Shown piece by piece: positions 8,937 through 19,135 of a stretch of DNA of 64,000 bases (positions are counted from its first letter, which is position 1; every line of letters begins with the position of its first letter). The DNA lies in contig JAILNS010000015.1 in NCBI GenBank assembly GCA_024691305.1, positions 1 to 64,000 on the forward strand. Direction: 5' to 3'. The notes under the pieces were generated by a model. It ran no database searches and had not been told where the DNA came from. It saw nothing but the letters and a program-made list of their open reading frames with translations. The DNA is from Lachnospiraceae bacterium (GTDB lineage: Bacteria > Bacillota > Clostridia > Lachnospirales > Lachnospiraceae). Position numbers and translations under genes: made by a program.

Positions 8937-10100
8937 ATGTATAAATATCATTGCTTAAATCCGATCTCACCCGTAGGTACAAGTGAGTTCACAAGTAATT
9001 ATGCCAAGACAGAAGATGTTAACGAGGCAGCAGGCATTCTGGTAAGAAGTGCTTCAATGCATGACATGGAATTACCGAATTCGCTTTTGTGCGTGGCAAG
9101 AGCAGGAGCGGGAGTTAACAATATCCCTCTTGATAAATGTGCCGAAGCCGGAATAGTAGTATTTAATACTCCCGGTGCAAACGCAAACGCAGTTAAGGAA
9201 CTTGTTATTGCAGGTATGCTTCTCGCAGCCCGTGATATCAAAGGCGGTATGGACTGGGTGCTTGAAAATGCATCTGATGCCGATGTCGGAAAGAATGCAG
9301 AGAAGGCTAAGAAGGCATTTGCCGGTACTGAACTTATGGGTAAGAAACTCGGTATCATCGGTCTTGGAGCCATAGGTATCAAGGTGGCAAATACGGCGAG
9401 GCATTTTGGCATGGAAGTGTACGGATATGATCCCTACATATCGGTAGATGCCGCATGGAACTTAAGCCGTGATGTTAAGCATGTTGTCAATGTTATGGAT
9501 ATATATTCGGAGTGTGATTACATCACGATACACGTGCCGCTCATGGATGCGACCAAGGGTATGATCAGTGCGGAGGCAGTTGCCAAGATGAAACCCGATG
9601 CGGTGATCCTTAACTTTGCACGTGATCTGCTTGTTGATGAGCAGGCGGTCGTTGATGCTCTTGCAGCAGGTAAACTTCGTAAGTATGTATCCGATTTTGC
9701 AAACCCCGTAACGGCAGGTAAGCCCGGATGTCTCGTACTTCCTCATCTTGGAGCATCTACGGAAGAAGCTGAAGATAACTGTGCGCTTATGGCAGTTAAG
9801 CAGATGAAGGATTATCTTGAAAACGGTAATATCATAAACAGCGTTAACTATCCTAAATGTGATATGGGTGTTTGCGAGCAGGCAGGCCGAGTTGCCGTAC
9901 TTCATAAGAACATCTCAAACATGATAGGACAGTTTACATCTATCTGCGGTGATGCAGGCGTAAACATTTCCGATATGACCAATAAATCCAAAGGAGACTA
10001 TGCATATACTCTTATGGATCTTTCGAGCCCTGTATCGGATGAGATCATAGACAAGATGTCAGCCGTAAACGGCGTATTCAGAGTAAGAAAAGTTAAGTAA
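8937..10100 (+). CDS. serA: D-3-phosphoglycerate dehydrogenase
   Basis: 387 residues of the short SerA form: substrate-binding domain, a Rossmann domain with GLGAIGIKVA (around 140), the catalytic arginine/glutamate/histidine region (LPHLGASTEEAEDN, about 268), and a C-terminal ACT-like domain from about 315 (MIGQFTSICGDAGVNISDM) that in the family binds serine as feedback inhibitor. It catalyses the first committed step of serine synthesis. It forms a two-gene operon with serC, closed by a strong terminator. Confidence 0.95.
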   Translation: MYKYHCLNPISPVGTSEFTSNYAKTEDVNEAAGILVRSASMHDMELPNSLLCVARAGAGVNNIPLDKCAEAGIVVFNTPGANANAVKELVIAGMLLAARDIKGGMDWVLENASDADVGKNAEKAKKAFAGTELMGKKLGIIGLGAIGIKVANTARHFGMEVYGYDPYISVDAAWNLSRDVKHVVNVMDIYSECDYITIHVPLMDATKGMISAEAVAKMKPDAVILNFARDLLVDEQAVVDALAAGKLRKYVSDFANPVTAGKPGCLVLPHLGASTEEAEDNCALMAVKQMKDYLENGNIINSVNYPKCDMGVCEQAGRVAVLHKNISNMIGQFTSICGDAGVNISDMTNKSKGDYAYTLMDLSSPVSDEIIDKMSAVNGVFRVRKVK

Positions 10101-10125
10101 GATCAAAAGACGATAACAATAATAA

Positions 10126-10157
10126 AGGACAGCGGCTTATTTGCCGCTGTCCTTTTT
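10126..10157. terminator. strong terminator after serCA
   Basis: An 11-bp stem (AGGACAGCGGC/GCCGCTGTCCT) with a 6-base loop and a T5 tail on the plus strand. The A-rich 5' flank lets it also serve the convergent small gene that ends at 10171. Confidence 0.95.
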
Positions 10158-10170
10158 GTATTAGCCTGTT

Positions 10171-10452
10171 TTAGTTTATAAAGTTTGCGATATCGGAAAA
10201 AGACTTCGGTGATTCTCCAAGGTCGTCCTGAAGTTTCTTCTCTGCAATAACTCCGGCTTCACTTGCAAGATCCATGTAGAGGATGAACATATCTTCAAGT
10301 GACATTCCTTCTTCATCGGCTATTTCCTGCATGATGGGCTTTAAAGTCTCGAGCTGGTAACTTACCGGGGTTTTCTGAGGGTCTATATCAGCAAGCTTTT
10401 CTTCAGCATATGCGTTGATCCTGGATAGTATTTTTGCATTTTTTTCGGTCAT
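10171..10452 (-). CDS. hypothetical 93-residue protein
   Basis: The ORF track extends it to 10515, but AAGGGAGAC just before the internal ATG at 10452 supports a start at MTEKNAKILSRI. The protein is acidic and helical, without Cys or membrane segments, with a conserved-looking middle (SYQLETLKPIMQEIADEEGMSLEDMFILYMDLASEAG). It lies alone and convergent to serA. I do not recognise a family. Confidence 0.6.
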   Translation of the reverse strand: MTEKNAKILSRINAYAEEKLADIDPQKTPVSYQLETLKPIMQEIADEEGMSLEDMFILYMDLASEAGVIAEKKLQDDLGESPKSFSDIANFIN

Positions 10453-10615
10453 TGTAATGTCTCCCTTGTGTAACATATGATACGGTTTTTCAAACCTATG
10501 ATAAGTATAGCACAAGAAGGCATCTTTTTAATGGGATTTATTGAGAATATGAAGTATTTCTGTTAAGATAAATATGTATGTAATTCTATAATATATTGAT
10601 TCAGGAGACCTAATT

Positions 10616-11845
10616 ATGGCCGATATCAGACCTTTCAGAGCATACAGACCAAGACCGGATCTGGCCTGGCAGATCGCTTCCTTACCCTATGATGTATATA
10701 GCAGAGAAGAGGCTTATGAACTCACACGCGGTGATGAGCATTGTTTTTTGCGTATAGACAGACCGGAAACCCAATTTGAACCCGGACATGATATGTATTC
10801 GGATGAGGTTTATGAGTGTGCCAAAGATATGCTGCGTAAGCAGATGGCAGACGGAGAGTTCGTTCAGGACAACGAAGCATATTATTATATTTACTCCCAG
10901 ACTTTTAAGGGGCGTACACAGACAGGCATTGTTGCCGTAAGTTCTGTGCAGGACTATGTTGACGGAGTGATCAAAAAGCATGAGAATACGCGTGCGGATA
11001 AAGAAGCGGACAGGATAAGGCACGTTGATACATGTAATGCCCAGACAGGTCCTATCTTTTTGGCATATCGAAGCTTAGATACGATCGAGCAGATCATAAG
11101 CCGGATAACACAGTCTAAGCCGGTTTATGATTTTGTCAAGGCAGATACCAGACAGCAGGTTTGGATAGTTTCTGCCATAGATGATGTTAACGGTATAAGA
11201 TCTTCTTTTGAAAAGATGGACAGCATCTATATCGCAGACGGCCATCACAGATGTGCTTCCGCAGTCAGGGTTGCACTAAACAGGCGAAAAGATCCGGAAG
11301 TTCCGGAGGATACCGAGGCAGAGTATTTTCTTTCCGTTCTGTTCCCGGACAGCGAGCTTATGATAATGGATTATAACCGTGTCATCAAGGATTTAAACGG
11401 CTTAAGCAAATCTGAGTTTATCGACAGGGTCGGACAGATATATGAAGTAAGTAAGACGGATGGGAGATTCAAACCCGGACAAAAAGGCGAATGCGGTATG
11501 TATATAGACGGTTCATGGTATAAGCTTAACTATGATATGTCTAAACTTACAGGAGATCCGGTTAACGATCTTGATGTAGCAATACTTCAGCAGAACGTAC
11601 TGGGTCCCATACTTGATATCAAGGATCCCAAAACGGATAAAAGGATAGATTTTGTAGGCGGGATAAGAGGTATAGAAGAACTTGAACGCAGATGTAAGGA
11701 AGATTGTGTATGTGCTTTTGCAATGTATCCTACCGATATTTCGGAACTGTTTGCGGTTGCAGATGCGCATCTTCTGATGCCGCCCAAATCCACATGGTTT
11801 GAACCTAAACTGCTAAGCGGATTATTTATACATGATCTGATGTAA
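10616..11845 (+). CDS. DUF1015 family protein
   Basis: 409 residues starting MADIRPFRAYRPRPDLAWQIASLPYDVY, the DUF1015 signature. YIADGHHRCASAVRVA (about 205) is the conserved nucleotide- or ParB-like motif of the family. The gene has its own upstream region after the serCA terminator. In many Clostridia DUF1015 genes lie next to serA, which suggests a link to serine or phosphoserine metabolism (some relatives resemble serine kinases of the ParB fold). The exact activity is unproven here. Confidence 0.85.
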   Translation: MADIRPFRAYRPRPDLAWQIASLPYDVYSREEAYELTRGDEHCFLRIDRPETQFEPGHDMYSDEVYECAKDMLRKQMADGEFVQDNEAYYYIYSQTFKGRTQTGIVAVSSVQDYVDGVIKKHENTRADKEADRIRHVDTCNAQTGPIFLAYRSLDTIEQIISRITQSKPVYDFVKADTRQQVWIVSAIDDVNGIRSSFEKMDSIYIADGHHRCASAVRVALNRRKDPEVPEDTEAEYFLSVLFPDSELMIMDYNRVIKDLNGLSKSEFIDRVGQIYEVSKTDGRFKPGQKGECGMYIDGSWYKLNYDMSKLTGDPVNDLDVAILQQNVLGPILDIKDPKTDKRIDFVGGIRGIEELERRCKEDCVCAFAMYPTDISELFAVADAHLLMPPKSTWFEPKLLSGLFIHDLM

Positions 11846-11881
11846 ATCCTATAAAAAGGAATTATACGGAAAGGCGTAGCT

Positions 11882-14287
11882 ATGAATAACAGAATGTACA
11901 AACTTATGAATTGGCCGGCAATAGAGGCTGTGGTATATGCGGAATCAGATAAGCCATCTGAAGTGCTGGGACCTCATGTGAGCGGAAAATCCACTTTATA
12001 TCAGGTTTTTGTTCCCGGTGCCAAAGAGGTAAGGCTTCAGGTTCCGGACGAAGATAAGGCCATCAGAATGGAATGTGTGGATGAAGCGGGCTTTTTTGCT
12101 TTGCTCAAGTCAGGTAAGGCACCTGAGGATTATTCATATATAGCGGAATTTGAAGGCGGCAAGATGACCAAAATAGAGGACGCCTACAGATATGACTACA
12201 AACTTCCCGCAAAGGCACTTAAAGAGTATATGCAGGGAAAATCCGATAATGCGTACGAGTTTATGGGGGCTCATCCCATGACTATCGACAAAAAAGCAGG
12301 TACGGTATTTACAATGTGGGCTCCCAATGCAAGAAGAGTCAGCGTTGTGGGTGACTTTAACAATTGGGACGGAAGAGTTCATCAGATGAACAGGATCGAT
12401 GATACAGGTATCTTCTGGTTATTTGTTCCCGGAGTCGGCAAAGGGGAACATTACTACTATGAAGTTAACATGAAGGGCGGGCTTTCAAAGACCGTGATCG
12501 ATCCTTTTTCCAATTATGTCATAAACGATGAGGGCTGGTATATGTCGGTCGTAAGCGATATATCAGACCTTGAGTGGTCAGACGAGCGGTTCATATCCGA
12601 CAGGGACAGCGAAGATGTTACAAAATCAGTTCCGATAAGCATATATGAGTGCTCACTTGCGGATTATGCAAAAGACAAAGATACTCCCAAATATCCGGAA
12701 CTGGGTGAGGAGATAGCCGATCATGCAAGGAGCATGGGCTATACCCACGTTGAACTAAAACCCATTGCCGAATACGAATTTGATGCAAGCCTTGGGTATG
12801 AAACGGTCGGTTATTATGCACCGACAGCCAGATACGGAACCCTTGAGGACTTTGCCCGGATGATAGACATCTTCCATAAGAACGGGTTAAGGGTGATCAT
12901 TGACTGGACACTTGCACATCCTTCATCTTCCAATTATGCACTTCGCAAGATCGACGGAACCGGGTGTTATGAGCATGAAGACCCCAGACAGGGCATACAG
13001 CCTCAGTGGGGGACACTACTGTTTAACTACGGAAGAGGGGAGACGGTGAGTTTCTTAAGATCCAATGCGCTCTACTGGATCAAGGAATTTCATATCGACG
13101 GTTTAAGAGTTGATTCGCTGGCGGCTGTTATATGTCTTGATTATGGCAGAAACTCAGGTGACTGGATCCCGAATATGTATGGCGGACATGAGAATCTTGA
13201 GGCACTTGAGTTTATCAAGAACTTAAACAATACGATATCCAGAAAATATCCCGGCGTAATAACCATAGCGGAGGATACTTCGGCATGGCCGCAGGTTACC
13301 GGTAAGGTTTCGGATGGCGGACTCGGATTTACTTACAAGTGGAATATAGGCTGGAGAGATGATTATTTAAGGTACATAAACAAGGATCCTCTATTCAGGG
13401 GCGGAAGCCATAACGATCTTACGCTGAGTATGGTTTATTGCTATTCCGACAGGTTCGTTCTTCCTCTCAGTATAGATGATATAAACGACCGAAAACTGTC
13501 CATAGCATATATGATGACTCATCCCGGAATTAAGCTTATGAGTGCCGGACTTGACTCAAAGCATGATCTGAAAGACGGTACGGATAAAATGGTCAAGGCA
13601 TTAAATCAGTTCTATGTAAAACATCCCGCAATGTACGCCCTGGATGATGAGGAAGAGGGCTTTGAGTGGATCAACTGCATGGATCAGGCACGTTGTACTC
13701 TTTCCTTTATAAGAAAGGGAGAGAAAGAAAGTGATGTTCTGGTAGTTGTAGCAAACTTCTCCGGAATAGAGCAAAGCCTTAATGTGGGTGTATCACTTCC
13801 CGGTAAATATACAAGGATATTTAATACCGATGCAACTACTTACGGCGGTGCGTCCAAGACCAAAGAAATGTATATTTATTCGATAGATGATGATGTTGAT
13901 TCAAGACCTTATCATATTCCCGTAACGATCCCGGCTCTGAGCCTGTCGATCTTCGGTTATGAGCCGTTTGATGAAAACGACAGGGAATATATGTTAAGCC
14001 TTCAGGAAGAGGCCAAAAAGAAAGCCGATGAAGCCAAAGCAGATGCCGAAAAAGAAAAGGCAAAAGCCAAGGCAGCACAGAAGAAGGCCGAAACCGAAGA
14101 GAAAAAGGCAAATGAAGCAGCTAAGGCGGCGGAAGCTGCACGTATAAAGGCCGAGCAGGAGTATGAAAAGGCTCAGGCCGAACTTGAAAAGGCCCGTATT
14201 GCGATGGAAAAAGCCAATGAAGCCGCACAGAGAGCGGAGCTTGCCGCACACAGACTTAAAGTTACAGAAGACAGTATGAAGAAATAG
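11882..14287 (+). CDS. divergent GlgB-like GH13 protein with coiled-coil tail
   Basis: 801 residues. An N-terminal domain is followed by CBM48 (MWAPNARRVSVVGDFNNWDG, about 142) and a GH13_9-type barrel: RVDSLAAVICLDYGR carries the nucleophile D411 and TIAEDTSAWPQVT the acid/base E464. The usual SHDEVVHGK region of branching enzymes reads S530-I-D-D, so the conserved histidine is lost while one aspartate remains. The alpha-amylase C-terminal beta domain follows. From about residue 703 a ~95-residue KAE-rich coiled coil is added, absent from normal GlgB. It sits 13 bases before malQ, so a glycogen or maltodextrin role is likely, but branching activity is uncertain. Confidence 0.8.
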   Translation: MNNRMYKLMNWPAIEAVVYAESDKPSEVLGPHVSGKSTLYQVFVPGAKEVRLQVPDEDKAIRMECVDEAGFFALLKSGKAPEDYSYIAEFEGGKMTKIEDAYRYDYKLPAKALKEYMQGKSDNAYEFMGAHPMTIDKKAGTVFTMWAPNARRVSVVGDFNNWDGRVHQMNRIDDTGIFWLFVPGVGKGEHYYYEVNMKGGLSKTVIDPFSNYVINDEGWYMSVVSDISDLEWSDERFISDRDSEDVTKSVPISIYECSLADYAKDKDTPKYPELGEEIADHARSMGYTHVELKPIAEYEFDASLGYETVGYYAPTARYGTLEDFARMIDIFHKNGLRVIIDWTLAHPSSSNYALRKIDGTGCYEHEDPRQGIQPQWGTLLFNYGRGETVSFLRSNALYWIKEFHIDGLRVDSLAAVICLDYGRNSGDWIPNMYGGHENLEALEFIKNLNNTISRKYPGVITIAEDTSAWPQVTGKVSDGGLGFTYKWNIGWRDDYLRYINKDPLFRGGSHNDLTLSMVYCYSDRFVLPLSIDDINDRKLSIAYMMTHPGIKLMSAGLDSKHDLKDGTDKMVKALNQFYVKHPAMYALDDEEEGFEWINCMDQARCTLSFIRKGEKESDVLVVVANFSGIEQSLNVGVSLPGKYTRIFNTDATTYGGASKTKEMYIYSIDDDVDSRPYHIPVTIPALSLSIFGYEPFDENDREYMLSLQEEAKKKADEAKADAEKEKAKAKAAQKKAETEEKKANEAAKAAEAARIKAEQEYEKAQAELEKARIAMEKANEAAQRAELAAHRLKVTEDSMKK

Positions 14288-14300
14288 GAGCTTGCATTAA

Positions 14301-15815
14301 ATGAGAGAAAGCGGAATTCTGTTTCCTGTCTTTTCGATCCCGTCAAGATTCGGAATAGGAAGTTTTTCAAAGGAAGCATATGATTTTGTTGATTTTTTGG
14401 AAGGAGCGGCACAGGGCTACTGGCAGATTCTTCCGATAGGACCAACCGGATACGGGAATTCACCCTATCAGTCTTTTTCGGCCTTTGCCGGAAATCCGTA
14501 TTTTATCTCACCCGAGAAACTCATAGAAGATGAACTTCTTACCTGGGATGAGTGTAACAGTGCTTTTTTCGGAGGCGATGAAAATAAAGTTGATTACGGT
14601 GCGATGTATGAGAACCGTGACAAACTGTTGAAGATCGCTTTCGGCCGTTTCAGAGAGCAGCTAAAAGACAGGAAGGAACTTGACAGGGAGTATAAGTCCT
14701 TTTGCAAAAAAGAGATCGACTGGCTGGATGACTATGCATTATTTACGGCGATCAAAAGCAAGATGAACGGTGCATCATGGCTTACCTGGGAAGATGATCT
14801 TAAACGCAGGAAGGCTTCGGCACTTGAGAAAGTAAAAAAAGAGCTTAAAGAAGATGTGGAATTTGTATACTTTAAGCAGTTCATATTCGACAGGCAATGG
14901 AGAGCACTTCGGAAATATGCCAATGAAAAGAACGTAAAGATCATAGGTGATCTGCCTTTTTATGTATCTCTTGACAGTGCAGACTGCTGGTCGCACCCGG
15001 AAGTATTTCTGATGGATAAGAATCTGAATCCGAAGGTTGTTGCGGGATGTGCACCTGATGCTTTTTCGCGTACCGGACAACTGTGGGGTAATCCCATCTA
15101 TGACTGGAAGGCACAAGCAAAGGATGAATACGGATGGTGGGAACGCAGGATCAGAAGAAACTATGATTTCTATGATGTTATCAGGATCGATCATTTCCAC
15201 GGATTCTGTGAATACTATGCGATCCCATATGAGGATGAGACTGCGGAAAATGGTAAACTCTGCAAAGGCCCCGGCATAGATCTTTTTAATACCCTGAAAA
15301 AGAAGATAGGAGACCTTAGGATAATCGCAGAGGATCTGGGTAATAATACTCCCGAAAATGAGGCACTTCTTAAGGAGTCCGGGTTCCCGGGAATGAAGGT
15401 TTTACAGTATGGTTTTACAAGCTGGGATAGTTGTTATGTTAACCATAGACATATCAATAACTGTGTCGTTTACACCGGAACTCATGACAATACCCCTACA
15501 AGGGCATGGGTTGAAGAGATAAATGACGGTGAGAGGAGCTTTTGCAGAAGATATATCAATTCTCAGAATTCCGATTACGGACAGCTTGTATGGGATATTA
15601 TCAGAGAAGCATACAGGTCGGTAGCAGACCTTTGCATCATACCGCTTCAGGATTATCTGTGTCTGGGCAGGGAAGCAAGACTCAATACCCCCGGCACATC
15701 AGATGGCAATTGGGAATGGAGGCTTAAACCCAATTTTCTGTCCGAGGATCTTAAGAGAAGCATAAGAGAAATGACGGAATTGTACAGTCGCGTACCAAAG
15801 ATACCGGAGGACTGA
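14301..15815 (+). CDS. malQ: 4-alpha-glucanotransferase
   Basis: GH77 enzyme (504 residues) that transfers maltodextrin segments between glucans. It begins RESGILFPVFSIPSRFGIGSF and has IGPTGYGNSPYQSFSAFAGNPYFI, both diagnostic. The catalytic residues are visible: nucleophile Asp in RIDHFHGF, acid/base Glu in IIAEDLG, and Asp in TGTHDNTP. It is co-transcribed with the GlgB-like gene upstream and abuts the next gene by 2 bases. Confidence 0.95.
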   Translation: MRESGILFPVFSIPSRFGIGSFSKEAYDFVDFLEGAAQGYWQILPIGPTGYGNSPYQSFSAFAGNPYFISPEKLIEDELLTWDECNSAFFGGDENKVDYGAMYENRDKLLKIAFGRFREQLKDRKELDREYKSFCKKEIDWLDDYALFTAIKSKMNGASWLTWEDDLKRRKASALEKVKKELKEDVEFVYFKQFIFDRQWRALRKYANEKNVKIIGDLPFYVSLDSADCWSHPEVFLMDKNLNPKVVAGCAPDAFSRTGQLWGNPIYDWKAQAKDEYGWWERRIRRNYDFYDVIRIDHFHGFCEYYAIPYEDETAENGKLCKGPGIDLFNTLKKKIGDLRIIAEDLGNNTPENEALLKESGFPGMKVLQYGFTSWDSCYVNHRHINNCVVYTGTHDNTPTRAWVEEINDGERSFCRRYINSQNSDYGQLVWDIIREAYRSVADLCIIPLQDYLCLGREARLNTPGTSDGNWEWRLKPNFLSEDLKRSIREMTELYSRVPKIPED

Positions 15816-15817
15816 AT

Positions 15818-17983
15818 ATGACAGACAGTGAGCGGAAACTCGGTTTATTAAGGCTTGTAAACGGCTTACTTGTTTTTGTGTTAGTATTAACCGCTATACT
15901 AATAGGATTCGTGATAAAAGACGACTGGATAAGTCCGAGGGTGGATTATACGGTTTCGCTTGATGATGGATGGACACGTATAAATGCTGACGGAACCGAA
16001 GAAGAGGTATCAGGAAGATTCAGTATCGGAAAGACTGATCCGGTTACATTTTACAGGACTTTGCCGGATTTTATCGGATACAAGGATCTATTAAGGATCA
16101 AATGCCCTTATACTACCGTGGATGCATATATAGACGGCGAACTCATATATCATGCCGGTCCCGCAAAACTCGGTCATATAACTACTACGTTAGGTAATGT
16201 ATTTGCACTTATTCCGCTGGAAAGGGAATACGCAGGTAAGGATATATATATTACCGTAGAACCCAGGCATTATCATTTTGAGGTCATTATAAAGGACGCA
16301 GCGATCACCACGATGTCTACATATGCACTTATGAGAGTATATGAGTGCATACCTTATGGTCTGATCTGTGTGATCCTGATCATCATAAGTGTAATCTCGA
16401 TCGTTCTTTTTGGAGTATTTAAGGCATCATCCAGGATAAAACAAAATGATCTTTACAAGGGATTCTTTCATCTGGCCATGTTTGGCTTTAGTGCTGTTGC
16501 ATGGATAATCGCAGATTATCATATTGCGGGTATGCTGACGGGCAGGATGGTCTTATCGGGCATTATAAACTATATCGGTTTTATGCTCTGTCCGTTTATG
16601 TTTGCGGGTATCCTCATCCATGTATTCGGAAATAATAAGTTCTTCAGGATACTGTTTATTCTTTCCGAACTAAATTTTGTGATCCAGATGATCCTGTTTT
16701 TTGCAGGAATCATCGACCTGCCGGATGGCCTTATAGTATCGCAGTGTATCTCAATGCTGATAATCATAGGGATGGTTTATTTCGGCCTTACGATGATGAA
16801 GAATATGGCAGACAAAAATGTGATGCTTCTGGCACTTCCGACATCGCTGTTTGTTGTTTTTTCTTTTATCGCTGCGATCGCCTATGCTCTTAACGGGGAA
16901 TGGATGTTGTGCGTGGCGCTGGCAATGACGTTTTTTGCTTTTACCGTAATAACCTATCTGCTGATCAATCTGTGGGCTTCGCTAAAGACAAATATTGAAC
17001 TGGACCAGATCAAAAAGATAGCTTATCTCGATGATATGACAGGCCTTGAAAACAGAAGAGCTTATGATGATTACGTTGATGAACTGACCCAAAAAGCCGA
17101 GGCCGGTAACAAGGATATGCTTCTGTCTACCATAGTACTTGATGTTAACGGTCTTAAGAAGACAAATGATATATACGGACACGCCGCGGGAGATGAGCTC
17201 ATTATCGGCTCTTCAAACTGTATCAAGGAGGCTTTCGGAGATCTCGGAAGGTGTTTCAGGACCGGAGGCGATGAATTTGTGGTAATAGCCGATATGCCAT
17301 ATAAACAGTTTATAGAAAGAGCTCTGATCTTAAACGAAGGTCTTACGACGTGGACCGGTGAATACGTTAAAGGTATTTCAATTTCCCTGGGTAATGCCGA
17401 CAGAAATGAATTTCCGGAATTCTCCATTCAGGAACTGCTTGATATGGCTGACAAGCGGATGTATGAGAACAAGCAGAACTATTATGGGAGCCAGCTTATA
17501 GTGGACGATCCTTCGTACAGCACCGATCCCAATGATCCCAAGAGTAAACGTAAATTCCGCTATGTCGATAACTTTGCTCTTACCAAATATACCATGCCCA
17601 TCATACGTCAGATGGCGGAAGTCATACCGGGCGGTTTTTTCATATATCGTGAAGATTCAACCAGAGAACTCATTTATCAGAACAGAAAGGTACTGGAGAT
17701 ATACGGATGCAGCAGCCTCGACGAATTTAAAGATCTGACAGGATATACATTTAAGGGTATGGTTCATCCTGATGATTTTGACAAGATCCAGAATTCAATA
17801 GATAACCAGATCGATTCCGAACTCGGTGACGGAATGGATCATGTCATATACAGGATAGTCAGAAAGGACGGGCAGGTCAGACTTGTTGACGATTACGGCC
17901 ATTACAGTCATTCCCAGGACTTTGGAGATATATACTATGTATTTATAAGCGATATCACGGATACTCGAGGAAGAAATTATTAA
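15818..17983 (+). CDS. membrane diguanylate cyclase with C-terminal PAS
   Basis: 721 residues: an N-terminal helix (about 12-31), an extracytoplasmic beta-rich sensor (about 35-175), 7-8 membrane helices (about 180-385), a GGDEF domain (LDDMTGLENRRAYDD; intact GGDEF at about 483-487), and a C-terminal PAS-like domain (about 600-715, IPGGFFIYREDSTRELIYQNR, VHPDDF). The layout resembles 7TM-DISM sensors. It should make cyclic di-GMP. It starts 2 bases after malQ, which suggests that glucan metabolism and signalling are co-expressed. A terminator follows. Confidence 0.85.
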   Translation: MTDSERKLGLLRLVNGLLVFVLVLTAILIGFVIKDDWISPRVDYTVSLDDGWTRINADGTEEEVSGRFSIGKTDPVTFYRTLPDFIGYKDLLRIKCPYTTVDAYIDGELIYHAGPAKLGHITTTLGNVFALIPLEREYAGKDIYITVEPRHYHFEVIIKDAAITTMSTYALMRVYECIPYGLICVILIIISVISIVLFGVFKASSRIKQNDLYKGFFHLAMFGFSAVAWIIADYHIAGMLTGRMVLSGIINYIGFMLCPFMFAGILIHVFGNNKFFRILFILSELNFVIQMILFFAGIIDLPDGLIVSQCISMLIIIGMVYFGLTMMKNMADKNVMLLALPTSLFVVFSFIAAIAYALNGEWMLCVALAMTFFAFTVITYLLINLWASLKTNIELDQIKKIAYLDDMTGLENRRAYDDYVDELTQKAEAGNKDMLLSTIVLDVNGLKKTNDIYGHAAGDELIIGSSNCIKEAFGDLGRCFRTGGDEFVVIADMPYKQFIERALILNEGLTTWTGEYVKGISISLGNADRNEFPEFSIQELLDMADKRMYENKQNYYGSQLIVDDPSYSTDPNDPKSKRKFRYVDNFALTKYTMPIIRQMAEVIPGGFFIYREDSTRELIYQNRKVLEIYGCSSLDEFKDLTGYTFKGMVHPDDFDKIQNSIDNQIDSELGDGMDHVIYRIVRKDGQVRLVDDYGHYSHSQDFGDIYYVFISDITDTRGRNY

Positions 17984-18032
17984 GGGAATTATTCAGCCGG
18001 TAATACCGGCTAAGGATATACCGGTAAAATAA

Positions 18033-18064
18033 GCCCCATGATCTAAAGTGATCATGGGGCTTTT
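18033..18064 (+). terminator. terminator after the malQ operon
   Basis: GCCCCATGATC/GATCATGGGGC, an 11-bp perfect stem with a 6-base loop and T4. A smaller hairpin (AGCCGGT/ACCGGCT, 17995-18011) precedes it. Confidence 0.95.
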
Positions 18065-18067
18065 ATG

Positions 18068-18140
<73 letters not shown>

Positions 18141-18220
18141 TTGTGATGACGAAAAGTATCTTCGACAACTTTGATATTATATATGATTTAGAACCTGTTT
18201 GCAACAATTAGAAGACCGGT

Positions 18221-19135
18221 TTAAATTGTTCTTATATCATAAGGCGTGCTCTGGTAAACGTAGAAGTTAAGCCAGTTTGAATACAAAAGCTGCCCGGTGG
18301 ATCGCCAGTTTACAACAGGCGGTTTTGAAGGATCGTCATCGGGAAAATAGTTTTTGGGTATCCCGGGATCCATCCCTTTGCCCAGGTCTCTTTCGTATTC
18401 CAGTTTTAAAGTATCAACGTCATATTCCGCATGGCACGTAACGAAGAATCTGTGAGAGTCTACGGATTTTCCTATCGTAAATCCGGCTTCGTCTGATACT
18501 GCCATGATCTCCAGGTCGGAGATCTTTTCAAGATCTTCTAAATGCACATCGATACCTCTCGACTGAGGAGCATAGAAGATATCATCGAATCCTCTGAAAA
18601 GAGGAGATGTTGGCTTTAACATACGATGAGGATATATCCCGCTCAGTTTTTCGGGCAGATGATAAGGCGATATATCGTAGAAATAATAAAGGCCGGCATA
18701 TGCTCCCCAACACAGGAAATATGTACAGTGAACATGTGTAGTCGACCAGTCCATTATCGTACAAAGTTCATCCCAGTAAGCAACATCTTCAAATGCAAAA
18801 TTTTCAAGAGGTGCACCGGTTATGATCATTCCGTCAAATTTACGGTCTTTTATCTCATCAAAGGTACGGTAGAAGGTCTGGAGATGCTCATGATCTGTAT
18901 GCTGAGGTGTATAACTGGCAGTCTGTAAAAACTCCGCATCGATCTGAAGAGGAGTGTTGGACAGTTTTCTCAGAAGCTGCGTTTCGGTGACTATCTTGGT
19001 AGGCATCAGATTCAGGATAAGAATGTTCAAGGGCCTGATATCCTGATGCATAGCCCTGAATTCAGTCATTACAAATATGTTTTCGCTTTCCAGTATCTCA
19101 GTAGCGGGAAGCTGATCGGGTATTTTGATTGGCAT
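18221..19135 (-). CDS. metA: homoserine O-acetyltransferase (MetA family)
   Basis: 304 residues; activates homoserine for methionine synthesis. The catalytic Cys is C142 in YFLCWGAYAGLYY; the His and Glu of the triad lie in PHRM and nearby C-terminal motifs. Position 111 is Glu (TGAPLE). Work on Bacillus cereus MetA showed Glu111 selects acetyl-CoA while Gly111 (as in E. coli) selects succinyl-CoA, so O-acetylation is predicted despite the common succinyltransferase label. It stands alone with a short leader; I see no SAM riboswitch or T-box in the 120 bases upstream. A TTGCGA-16-TAATAT promoter is plausible on the minus strand. Confidence 0.92.
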   Translation of the reverse strand: MPIKIPDQLPATEILESENIFVMTEFRAMHQDIRPLNILILNLMPTKIVTETQLLRKLSNTPLQIDAEFLQTASYTPQHTDHEHLQTFYRTFDEIKDRKFDGMIITGAPLENFAFEDVAYWDELCTIMDWSTTHVHCTYFLCWGAYAGLYYFYDISPYHLPEKLSGIYPHRMLKPTSPLFRGFDDIFYAPQSRGIDVHLEDLEKISDLEIMAVSDEAGFTIGKSVDSHRFFVTCHAEYDVDTLKLEYERDLGKGMDPGIPKNYFPDDDPSKPPVVNWRSTGQLLYSNWLNFYVYQSTPYDIRTI

